DNA of 32,144 bases from a virus, in IMG/VR virus record IMGVR_UViG_3300021792_000012, positions 1 to 32,144 of that record; one strand, written 5' to 3'. The notes under the pieces are model-generated. The model searched no databases. It was given only the letters and a program-made list of their open reading frames with translations, and was not told the DNA's origin. This document shows, one piece after another, positions 18,189-25,013 of the stretch. Each line of letters opens with the position of its first letter. The stretch's first letter is position 1. The translations under genes were made by a program, and so were the position numbers.

Positions 18189-19664
18189 ATGAGTAGTTTT
18201 GAAGCAAATGTAATAGCAGGAGCTAGTAAGGCAGACCAGAAAAGGGAGCTAAGGAGAGCGTTTAATGGTGTATTTGAGGATGAGTACCAACAAAGTTGTG
18301 ATACATCGTCTAGTGACTGGATTGGTTCCGCATACACTGATAACATGGTGTTCTTCTTAAAACGAGATACTATTGTAATGATTAATTCTTTAGGAGAAAG
18401 TCATGTATTGGCTTTACCTGCTGAATTAGACAATAGAATGAGAGCCATAGATGCTGGTTTTGATGCAGTAACTCTTGATACTCGTTTAGCCATAGCATGT
18501 GACGGAGATCCTAATGGTCATCCCATGCTTTACATTTATAACGTATCTTTTAATGGAAATGTTGTCTTAGATGGCACTGTCATGGCTTCTGATATGTTTG
18601 ATAATAACTTATCCGATGACTCTACAGATAAAGCCTATTGTGTTCAATTTGGTTTTGGTGCAGACATTGTAGCAATAGGTAGTAATGACGGTGTAGATAT
18701 ACTAAGTAGGGGTTCAGTTAATCCTTTATGGGCTACCAGTGGTGGATTAGCTATTCAATCACAATCCGATGTTTATGGTGTTGTATTTGAAGGCTCAAAA
18801 ATAGTTTATGTTTTTAAATCTGGTTCTAATGCCATTGTTCAAACGTATAACCAATCAAATGATCAATATGGTTCAGCTATGACTGTAGGTGCAGCCGGAG
18901 CATTAGGTGATAATACTCTTAACGTAATGAAAAGACGTAGGGTTGATGTACTTACACCTATTTATTGCAAACTCAGACCTAATCGTTTAGTTATTCTTGA
19001 GCCACTTACGCACACTAATCAATATACTTTAATATTGCCCGGTAGTGCGATATTTAGTGGACTTTGCTGGGCGTATGCAAATAACGTGTTGTACTATTGT
19101 GATGGCGGTAACTTTGTTAAAGAACTGGTTATTGGTGCTAATGGTGGATGGATGAAACAATCGCCTGATCGTTTACCAAGCTATGATCAAATGGTAGTCA
19201 ACGTACAAAATACAGAAAAATTAGTTGTAAATGTTGATACAAGTTTATCTCAACATGAATCACATTATGTTGCAGAGCTTTATTATAATAATATTATTTA
19301 TGATGGAGACAGAGTAACTACGGGATCAACATTTAATATACCTGTAGCACCCTCTTTACAATCTAAACCACTAATGGTTGTTGTGAGGCAAGAAATCTAT
19401 CGCAAATGGGAACCAAATACTTATTATAGTCTTGGTACTAGAATATTACCTACATCTGCTAAAGATTATAGAAAGGCGTTTTATTGTCAAACTAGCGGTG
19501 CATCGGGAACATCTGAACCTGATTGGGATACCCTTCAGTTATTTGATACAATTAATGATGGTAATACAACGTGGAAGCACTTTAGTCCCTTGGTTCAACC
19601 TGACGTAAACTTCCCGGAAATTGTAGAAAACCCTAATCAAGGTCCCCCCGGTGGAATGAATTAA
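18189..19664 (+). CDS. Propeller-like tail protein with C-terminal binding module, copy 2
   Basis: 491 residues, paralogous along its length to the preceding protein. Both start MSxxFE...ASKxxxKR, both have DWxxSxxxxD near residue 40, an LAIxC line, a VAIGSNDGVDILSRG or VGTSNGFELLDHD line, and MVV(V/I)RQ before the C-terminal module. The C-terminal module (residues about 403-480) reads W.PNTYYSLGTRILP, FYCQTSGASGTSEPDWDT and INDGNTTWKHF, followed by a proline- and glycine-rich tail. The propeller-like body has diverged more than the two ends. It is probably a receptor-binding or wall-binding tail part like its partner. A strong AGGGAG ribosome binding site is present. Confidence 0.6.
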   Translation: MSSFEANVIAGASKADQKRELRRAFNGVFEDEYQQSCDTSSSDWIGSAYTDNMVFFLKRDTIVMINSLGESHVLALPAELDNRMRAIDAGFDAVTLDTRLAIACDGDPNGHPMLYIYNVSFNGNVVLDGTVMASDMFDNNLSDDSTDKAYCVQFGFGADIVAIGSNDGVDILSRGSVNPLWATSGGLAIQSQSDVYGVVFEGSKIVYVFKSGSNAIVQTYNQSNDQYGSAMTVGAAGALGDNTLNVMKRRRVDVLTPIYCKLRPNRLVILEPLTHTNQYTLILPGSAIFSGLCWAYANNVLYYCDGGNFVKELVIGANGGWMKQSPDRLPSYDQMVVNVQNTEKLVVNVDTSLSQHESHYVAELYYNNIIYDGDRVTTGSTFNIPVAPSLQSKPLMVVVRQEIYRKWEPNTYYSLGTRILPTSAKDYRKAFYCQTSGASGTSEPDWDTLQLFDTINDGNTTWKHFSPLVQPDVNFPEIVENPNQGPPGGMN

Positions 19665-19679
19665 ATAAAGGTACTTAAC

Positions 19680-20366
19680 ATGCAATATTCTTACTTTTTA
19701 ACTCCAAGTGGTTCAGGTAGTGGTTCTGCTACTGCTGCTAACCAAGCTGCACTATTGGCAGCACTTCAGGATACCTCTGAATCGGACGAAACGCAGTCTC
19801 TTTTAACGGATTTGATTGCCGAATCCGATGATACTCAGACATTGCTTACAGCCCTAGAAACGGCAATTAACGATGCCTCAGACGAAGCTGTAATAGCAAA
19901 GCTGACAGAGCTTAAAACAGCGATTGAAGATACAACAGAATCAGATGAGACTCAGGCACTATTAAGCACACTGATTCAAGAATCTAACGATTCTCAAACA
20001 TTAGCAGCAGCTACTAATGCAGCGCTATCTGCAATGCAAACGCAACAAATTGCTAATACAGACGCAATTATAGCTAAGTTAGAAGAGCATCTTGTTTTTC
20101 TTAAAGAGTTAGATCCCACTGACTTTAGCTCTTCTGTGAAAACGGCTGACTTTACTGTAGCACCCGGAGCCAAACAGATACTTGTTACTAACACCGGGGA
20201 AAGCGATGTAACAATAGCAGGTGGACGTGTTCTGGTTCCAGGAGCATCATGGGGTATTGAAGCAAGCTATTTGTTAGAGTTACCATCTATTGATATTACT
20301 ATTGATGCTAATGGTGCAAACCCTCAATTTGTTGTAGATGTATTGACTAAGGCTAATACTCCATGA
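19680..20366 (+). CDS. Short anchor protein related to the N terminus of the giant fibre
   Basis: 228 residues. A Gly/Ser N-terminal stretch is followed by helical repeats of ESDETQxLLxxLIxESxDxQTL (residues about 35-125), matching a related EGDETQDLLNQL segment in the giant fibre. The C-terminal part (about 155-225) is a small beta domain whose order of elements matches the fibre's residues 195-260: a Thr-rich strand, then DVTIAGGRVLVPG, IEA, LPS and a final strand. It therefore looks like the fibre's virion-anchor without the long adhesive shaft. The gene overlaps the next by four bases (ATGA), so it may serve as the base to which the next fibre attaches. Role inferred. Confidence 0.5.
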   Translation: MQYSYFLTPSGSGSGSATAANQAALLAALQDTSESDETQSLLTDLIAESDDTQTLLTALETAINDASDEAVIAKLTELKTAIEDTTESDETQALLSTLIQESNDSQTLAAATNAALSAMQTQQIANTDAIIAKLEEHLVFLKELDPTDFSSSVKTADFTVAPGAKQILVTNTGESDVTIAGGRVLVPGASWGIEASYLLELPSIDITIDANGANPQFVVDVLTKANTP

Positions 20367-21562
20367 AATATATACCACCAAAATTAGTAGATACTACGCT
20401 TACTGATGAGCAGGTAGAAGACTTCGCATTGGATTCTTCTAGTCCCAGTGTTCGATTTTTATCATTTCCTAAAAGCACTAGATTAGCTCTTAATGACAAT
20501 ACTGCGGGTGCTGTAGTATTAAAAATACCTTTACAGGACTACATGCATATTGAATTTACACTACATGCTAGAAATTGGAATGGTAGTGCTGAAGTTAATT
20601 ATCGCATAATGCTAAAGGTTGCTAGCAACGGTGTTGTAGTTTTTAAAATTTTTAAAATTGGCAGACGTGCAAATGCTACAGCTAATGCATCCTTTATTCA
20701 TGAGAGTTTACGGACAGGTACAGATACAAATAATAATAAATTCTGTATTGTACTTGGTAAAACAAATGAAAAAGCTTATTGGAGTGTGTATTACGCTAAA
20801 GATTGGATAACTTATTATTCTCAATTCAATTCGACAGCATTTAGTGATGGTTTGGAGTTATTAAGAGAAACGGATTTATCTGCTTATGCTCCTTTGCTTT
20901 ATGCAAGTATTGAAGATCTATCTAATCCAATACCTTACAATAAGCTATACAAAGCAGTTAATGTTAATACAAACTCACTCAATAACTACAGTGATGAAAA
21001 AGTTTTATCTGCTAAGGCTATTCAAAAATACATAGATTCACAGCCTCATTATAAGCAATACCATCCTACTAGAATGGCAAAGTTATCACACACGCTTGAT
21101 GGGCATAAGTATATCCATACTCCGGAAGAAACTGGTTGTTTAGTAATTAAGCTACCTAATGGATTTAATTCTTCTATGTTTTCGATGGACGTTCATTGGA
21201 AATCTTATAAACCAGGCTCTAGTGCTAGTAGTATTAATCAAGCCAAATATGGTGTTTTAACCATAGGTGGTTATTTATATAACAATGGAAAAATCTGGCA
21301 CAGTACTACAATACAACCAAAAATGCATAGTTATATGGAGCCTTTAAGAGTTCGTTTAGGTAAAGATGCCGATGACAATCCAATAATTATTATTGGAGAA
21401 ACCACAGATACTTGGAAATATGCTAGAATAATTATTGAGAACTTATATTTAGGTTACAATAATATTCAGAAAACCAAATGGGTAACTGGCTGGGATATTA
21501 GTATTCAAGCAGATTTAACCCCTTATACTGTTCAATTAGATGTAGCAGATGCAATGGCTTAA
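20363..21562 (+). CDS. Tail fibre-like protein with internal duplication
   Basis: 399 residues. Two related beta-rich halves lie at about 30-190 and 240-395. Each has the pattern TAGAVVLKIPL or TGCLVIKLPNG, then an F/M-x-(F/M)-x-(L/V)-H-x-(R/K)-x-W/Y segment, a middle strand with YxxMLKV or YGVLTIGG, then SLRTGTDTNNNKFCIVLG or PLRVRLGKDADDNPIIIIG, and a late DLSAYAPLL or DLTPYTVQL. This style belongs to distal knob domains of phage tail fibres. The halves are separated by SDEKVLSAKAIQKYIDSQ (about 208-225), a short repeat commonly seen in fibre shafts. The ATG overlaps the previous stop. Receptor binding is the likely role. Confidence 0.6.
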   Translation: MKYIPPKLVDTTLTDEQVEDFALDSSSPSVRFLSFPKSTRLALNDNTAGAVVLKIPLQDYMHIEFTLHARNWNGSAEVNYRIMLKVASNGVVVFKIFKIGRRANATANASFIHESLRTGTDTNNNKFCIVLGKTNEKAYWSVYYAKDWITYYSQFNSTAFSDGLELLRETDLSAYAPLLYASIEDLSNPIPYNKLYKAVNVNTNSLNNYSDEKVLSAKAIQKYIDSQPHYKQYHPTRMAKLSHTLDGHKYIHTPEETGCLVIKLPNGFNSSMFSMDVHWKSYKPGSSASSINQAKYGVLTIGGYLYNNGKIWHSTTIQPKMHSYMEPLRVRLGKDADDNPIIIIGETTDTWKYARIIIENLYLGYNNIQKTKWVTGWDISIQADLTPYTVQLDVADAMA

Positions 21563-21573
21563 AGGATAAAGAA

Positions 21574-21921
21574 ATGCCTGATTCAGAAAAGATTTATACA
21601 ATCACACTAACAACACCATTGGCGGAACACTTGGTTCTGCCTATTGCAAGAGATCTTGGTTTCATCGTTGAGTTTGATCCAGAAACTGGTGAGGAGCCAA
21701 GTGAAGCTGAACAAATCCCTCTTGCTGTTGAGTTTCTAACAAATTTGGGTAAAAATATAATCAAAGATATGGTTAAACCAACTATATTAAGATTAAATAT
21801 ACAGGCAGTTGGTGATGTAATACAACAAGCCGAACAAGCGAAACAACAAGCAGAAGCATCTACTGAAACACTATTGGAACAATCAATAACAGGTGTAGTA
21901 GATGAACAAGCAATTAATTAA
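21574..21921 (+). CDS. Unknown small protein with coiled-coil C terminus
   Basis: 115 residues. The first 35 are beta-like and acidic (ITLTTPLAEHLVLPIARDLG). The rest is helical and rich in Gln, Ala and Glu, ending in a predicted coiled coil. It starts 11 bases after the fibre gene behind AGGATAAAGA and overlaps the endolysin gene by 20 bases. I do not recognise it. By position it could be a fibre assembly factor or a lysis accessory protein; neither is shown by the sequence. Confidence 0.35.
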   Translation: MPDSEKIYTITLTTPLAEHLVLPIARDLGFIVEFDPETGEEPSEAEQIPLAVEFLTNLGKNIIKDMVKPTILRLNIQAVGDVIQQAEQAKQQAEASTETLLEQSITGVVDEQAIN

Positions 21922-22612
21922 AGAAATACAACAAGCACTCCATGTAAAAGAAGATGGCATTTGGGGCAAACAAACACAGTATGCCCTTGATGCTTTTGCG
22001 TACGACCATAATTTAAAAATAAAACCTTACAGAGTTTTGTCTGATGAAGTCAGGAAAGCATTAGGTGTAAGACCGGATCGTACTATTAGAAAACAGCGTT
22101 TACATGCACATCCTGAATATAGAAATTCAATTTATAAACAGTTACCCCATTCTACTAATTATAGAGAAATGGTTAGAACTTATGGTCATCCAGTAACTCA
22201 AGTACCTTATCGCTTAATTAACTTAAAACCACCATATCAGTTGTTTTATGGACCTCAAAAAGTTAAAACTATAAGGGTACATAAAAAAGCAGCAGATTCT
22301 TTTTTGCATGCTTTAAACTTAGTGACTGAATATTACAGTCCTAAAGAAATTTCTGAACTACACTTAAACCATTACTCAGGAGCCTATAATCAACGGAGAA
22401 TAAGAGGTGGTAGATCCTGGAGTACACATGCATTCGGTTGTGCTATAGACTTTGCAGCGTGGGAAAATAGGCTTAGATGGCACTCAGATAGAGCGTTATT
22501 TGCAAAGCCAGAATATAAGGATTGGCATAAAGCTTGGAGACGAGCAGGATTTGTTAATCTTGGGACAGCACTCGACTATGACTGGATGCATTTTCAACTA
22601 GCGAGTATTTGA
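21902..22612 (+). CDS. Endolysin: peptidoglycan-binding domain plus M15 zinc peptidase
   Basis: 236 residues. Residues 1-50 look like a peptidoglycan-binding domain of the PG_binding_1 type (IQQALHVKEDGIWGKQTQYAL). The C-terminal half carries the M15 (D-Ala-D-Ala carboxypeptidase / L-Ala-D-Glu endopeptidase) zinc motif SxHxxGxAxD, here STHAFGCAID with His176 and Asp183, and the third ligand His230 in DWMHFQ. All three metal ligands are present, so the enzyme should be active against the peptide stems of the cell wall. There is no signal peptide, so release needs a holin. Length and arrangement are normal for a modular endolysin. It is followed two bases later by the spanin gene. Confidence 0.85.
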   Translation: MNKQLIKEIQQALHVKEDGIWGKQTQYALDAFAYDHNLKIKPYRVLSDEVRKALGVRPDRTIRKQRLHAHPEYRNSIYKQLPHSTNYREMVRTYGHPVTQVPYRLINLKPPYQLFYGPQKVKTIRVHKKAADSFLHALNLVTEYYSPKEISELHLNHYSGAYNQRRIRGGRSWSTHAFGCAIDFAAWENRLRWHSDRALFAKPEYKDWHKAWRRAGFVNLGTALDYDWMHFQLASI

Positions 22613-22614
22613 TT

Positions 22615-23049
22615 ATGTTTTTATTAAAATATTATAAGCTATTAATAGTAGCAGCTATTCTTATTGGATTTTTAATTACAGTAACTTGGTTAAAACATAG
22701 TATGCTTGAGAATGAGCGAAATAGAACCAAGAATGAAATAACTGCTACTTCTGTAAAAATTGAACAAAAGGAGATTAAAGCTGATGCAAGTATTTCTAAA
22801 AATGTTGATGGCATGGATGCTTACAATATTGGTAAGCAGTTGCACGACAAATTCTGTAGAGACTGTGACGGTAAGCAAACTATCGGAATGCCAAGCGAGG
22901 AAAGCAATAGTGGTGTCTCAGAAGGATATATTAACAGATGGGACGGCAAAGCAGATATTGAAACAGAACCTGATTCACAAGAGGCGTTGCCCTCAGTAGT
23001 TTGTGAAGATGGGTCTATAGTAAAGGAGTATAAAGATTGTGACTTTTAA
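22615..23049 (+). CDS. i-spanin (Rz-like inner membrane spanin subunit)
   Basis: 144 residues from the ATG at 22615, two bases after the endolysin stop; an in-frame TTG at 22609 is a less likely start. One N-terminal transmembrane helix (LLIVAAILIGFLITVTWL, residues about 9-26) is followed by a charged helical stretch and a hydrophilic periplasmic region with several Cys residues (CRDCDG near 80, CEDG and CDF at the end). The topology and its position after the endolysin fit an inner-membrane spanin that spans the periplasm and, with the nested lipoprotein, fuses the two membranes at lysis. Unusually for Rz, only the first third is clearly coiled coil. The stop region overlaps the next gene by 11 bases. 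Confidence 0.7.
   Translation: MFLLKYYKLLIVAAILIGFLITVTWLKHSMLENERNRTKNEITATSVKIEQKEIKADASISKNVDGMDAYNIGKQLHDKFCRDCDGKQTIGMPSEESNSGVSEGYINRWDGKADIETEPDSQEALPSVVCEDGSIVKEYKDCDF
22784..22999 (+). CDS. o-spanin (Rz1-like outer membrane lipoprotein), nested in the i-spanin gene
   Basis: 71 residues in the +1 frame, wholly inside the i-spanin gene. The N-terminus MQVFLKMLMAWMLTILVSSC is a short lipoprotein signal ending in a good lipobox (VSSC, lipidated Cys20). The mature part begins CTTNSVETVTVSKLSEC, the V-x-x-V then L-x-x-C spacing seen in many o-spanins. The ATG at 22784 has AAGGAG ten bases upstream; an upstream in-frame TTG at 22760 would add a basic NKRRLK segment and cannot be excluded. 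The embedded architecture matches known embedded Rz/Rz1 pairs, in which the i-spanin and outer-membrane lipoprotein meet in the periplasm. Confidence 0.8.
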   Translation: MQVFLKMLMAWMLTILVSSCTTNSVETVTVSKLSECQARKAIVVSQKDILTDGTAKQILKQNLIHKRRCPQ

Positions 23050-23548
23050 TATTCCTACAGAAATTTTATTCCTTCTAATAGGTTGCATTTTACTAGCTTC
23101 TGTTGGTATAGCTGTTGTTAGTTTTATGAAATATAGTGAACTATTAAGGATACGAATTACTACAGAGAACTATAAGCCCTTGTTTGATGTCTTAGAAACC
23201 AAAGATCAAATGTATAGGGCGCATTTTAAGTTTTGTGAAATTCCAACATTATTGATTACTAAAAATGGAAAAATAGTTAGTTGTAATTATTCCTTTGATG
23301 GTAATTTGTTATTATCAGAATATACCGTTAATAAGGATATTCTTCACTTTATTCCAAAATTCAGTAAACTAAAAAAGCAAATATCCGCATCTAAACCATT
23401 GGTTACTAAAACACAAATAATAAACATACCTAACCATCATGAAGAGCGCTTACATATAACATTATTAAGATGTTACAAGCCTAATGGGATAGTGCAAGAA
23501 GGTTATGCTGTCCGCTTCATTACAGGTAAAACTAATGCCTTTATTTGA
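23039..23548 (+). CDS. Membrane-anchored protein with a PAS-like domain
   Basis: 169 residues with a GTG start at 23039, supported by AAAGGAG 10 bases upstream; it overlaps the i-spanin by 11 bases. One transmembrane helix occupies residues 8-30 (ILFLLIGCILLASVGIAVVSF). The remainder is soluble. Residues about 60-160 resemble a PAS fold: an F-x-x-x-PTLLITKNGKIVSCNYSF segment, a helix with YTVNKDILHFIPKF, and then beta strands ending in NGIVQEGYAVRF. The match is to the pattern of hydrophobic positions and the NGKI-x-x-x-N turn, not to a specific known protein. No histidine kinase or cyclase domain is attached. Its place in the lysis cassette suggests a role at the inner membrane, perhaps in timing or sensing, but that is inference. 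Confidence 0.45.
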   Translation: MTFNIPTEILFLLIGCILLASVGIAVVSFMKYSELLRIRITTENYKPLFDVLETKDQMYRAHFKFCEIPTLLITKNGKIVSCNYSFDGNLLLSEYTVNKDILHFIPKFSKLKKQISASKPLVTKTQIINIPNHHEERLHITLLRCYKPNGIVQEGYAVRFITGKTNAFI

Positions 23549-23840
23549 TAAAGACCAAACAAGTACTTTAGTTAAAGTGCAAACAGATATATTAGAAATA
23601 GTACAAGAAATTAAAGTACTAAGTCGTACTATGCAAGACTTATTAAATCAGAACTTGCGTAATAAAGAAGCCAGTAAAGAACTTAAAGAACGCAATAGGC
23701 GCATAAATGAACGGCTTATTAAAGTAGAAGCACAGTTAGAGTTATTAACGCATACACATATTGATATTGTTAATGTAGCAGGTGATACGTCAGGAGACCT
23801 TAATATTGTTGGTAAAAATCAGGTAAAAAAAGATGAGTAA
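23535..23840 (+). CDS. Small coiled-coil protein with C-terminal GD-NI-GK motif
   Basis: 101 residues from the ATG at 23535, with CAGG 8 bases upstream; an upstream ATG at 23505 would add a segment lying within the previous gene and has a poorer context. Most of the protein (residues 5-80) is a charged helical coiled coil. The last 23 residues carry VNVAGDTSGDLNIVGKNQ, which is repeated in related form at the start of the next protein. A run of seven A lies just before the stop (23825-23831). Function unknown; it belongs to the lysis cluster by position and overlaps both neighbours. Confidence 0.5.
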   Translation: MPLFDKDQTSTLVKVQTDILEIVQEIKVLSRTMQDLLNQNLRNKEASKELKERNRRINERLIKVEAQLELLTHTHIDIVNVAGDTSGDLNIVGKNQVKKDE

Positions 23841-23991
23841 GCAAACAGTTAATATTAAAGGAGCCGTAAAAGGCGATGTAAATATTGCCGGTAAAGATCA
23901 GACTATCGGTAAATCTGATAATCATTTGCCTTGGTATATGAAGGGAATACAATTCATTATCTCTTGGTTCATTGGATGGAAAAATGGCTAA
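23833..23991 (+). CDS. 52-residue membrane-type protein with N-terminal GD-NI-GK motif
   Basis: A short gene overlapping the previous stop (ATG at 23833) and the next start (23984). Residues 6-24 read VNIKGAVKGDVNIAGKDQT, aligning without gaps to the end of the preceding protein (10 identities in 19). Residues 33-50 (PWYMKGIQFIISWFIGWK) form a hydrophobic helix with aromatic ends, a probable membrane or amphipathic segment. The motif looks like two rungs of a tiny beta-solenoid. The overlap at both ends, the ATGA-type junction and the shared motif argue that it is real. Function unknown; it may pair with its neighbour at the membrane. Confidence 0.6.
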   Translation: MSKQTVNIKGAVKGDVNIAGKDQTIGKSDNHLPWYMKGIQFIISWFIGWKNG

Positions 23992-24292
23992 GAAAAAGAG
24001 ACGTAAGCCTACTAAAATGGATATATATAGGGCGTTACCACGCCCTTTATTGATGTATGCTTTAGTCGTCTTGGTTCCTTATATGGCTATTACACCTGAA
24101 ATTGATAAAGATAAGTTTTTTTATGTAATCACTCTTGCCATTTCTGCGTTTGCTATACGAGAAGGTGGAAAGATTCTTCGTAAAGGAGAAGACTCTACAG
24201 TATACGAACCAGATCAAACTGATAACTTATTAAACTTGCCACCTGAATCTTTTAATCCAGATAAAAATCGGGAAGAGCCTTACATTGATTAA
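23984..24292 (+). CDS. Holin candidate with two transmembrane helices
   Basis: 102 residues from the ATG at 23984; a TTG at 23972 lies in frame but the ATG has GGA just upstream. The N-terminus is strongly basic (MAKKKRRKPTK), then two hydrophobic segments at about 20-38 (PRPLLMYALVVLVPYMAIT) and 45-60 (FFYVITLAISAFAIRE), then a hydrophilic acidic tail. A small two-helix membrane protein in the same cassette as an endolysin without a signal peptide and a spanin pair is the natural holin candidate. The RPLLMYA segment recalls holins of the 3-TM superfamily, but only two clear helices are seen. Confidence 0.5.
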   Translation: MAKKKRRKPTKMDIYRALPRPLLMYALVVLVPYMAITPEIDKDKFFYVITLAISAFAIREGGKILRKGEDSTVYEPDQTDNLLNLPPESFNPDKNREEPYID

Positions 24293-25013
24293 ACAAGTAT
24301 TTAAAAAGCCTGGCTACATTCCAGAAGTTGTAATCTCAGGCAATATCGAAAAAGACAAGGGAGTATTTGTAAGCCTACCCAATGATCATGATGTGATTAA
24401 AATAGGTAATTTAATAATAACTAATGTATTTGTACCCATAACTATAATCTCTGGTTCGTTGTTTTATGATAAGTGTACTATTTTTAATTATGGTGGTGAT
24501 GCTATAGATGTCTGGGGTGGGCGGATTAGAGGTAAATATACGATAGTCCGAGATAACAAACCTACAAGACCTTATACAGAATACCATCAAGACTTTCTTC
24601 AAATTGACGGTTTAAGTAATTGGAAAAAAGACCCATATAAAACTATTAGTGGTATAGTCTTGAAACACTTGGACGTAAAGTTACAAGGCAAGTATGCTCA
24701 AGGGATCGTTTTGACAGGTAAAAACAATACCGAGAACTGCGAATTTGGCTCTGAGAGCCTTAAATTTCACTTGGACGGGTATCCACACCTAGTTAATGGC
24801 TCCCAGCTCTCTAAGAGCATAATTGGCGGATATAGCAATGATGTTAATGGTGATGTTTATATACAAAACAGAAACAATCGGAATAAGCATAAAACGCATA
24901 AGGTGGTAAGTTCTATAAAGGTTAATCCCTATTCCAGTTTGGGAGTTAAATACCTAAACCCAAAAAGACTTACTAAAGAAGAATTTTTACAAGCAAGAAG
25001 AATATTATTATGA
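24285..25013 (+). CDS. Right-handed beta-helix-like protein, TTG start
   Basis: 242 residues. Repeated short strands separated by turns (LIITNVFVPITII, GSLFYDKCTIFNYGG, AIDVWGGRIRGKYTIV, ISGIVLKHLDVKLQG, GIVLTGKNNTENCEFG) give the look of a small parallel beta-helix. Such folds serve as phage polysaccharide-degrading or structural proteins. No ATG occurs anywhere in frame, so the start must be TTG at 24285 (GGAAG nine bases upstream, overlapping the previous gene by 8 bases) or another non-standard codon. It overlaps the next gene by four bases (ATGA), coupling it to a peptidoglycan-binding protein. A wall- or capsule-related role is likely but not proved; candidate acidic catalytic residues cannot be assigned. 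Confidence 0.5.
   Translation: MIKQVFKKPGYIPEVVISGNIEKDKGVFVSLPNDHDVIKIGNLIITNVFVPITIISGSLFYDKCTIFNYGGDAIDVWGGRIRGKYTIVRDNKPTRPYTEYHQDFLQIDGLSNWKKDPYKTISGIVLKHLDVKLQGKYAQGIVLTGKNNTENCEFGSESLKFHLDGYPHLVNGSQLSKSIIGGYSNDVNGDVYIQNRNNRNKHKTHKVVSSIKVNPYSSLGVKYLNPKRLTKEEFLQARRILL

Noticed and set aside
23505-23534. Upstream ATG for the small coiled-coil protein
   Set aside because: It would add 10 residues overlapping the previous gene without a better ribosome binding site than the ATG at 23535.
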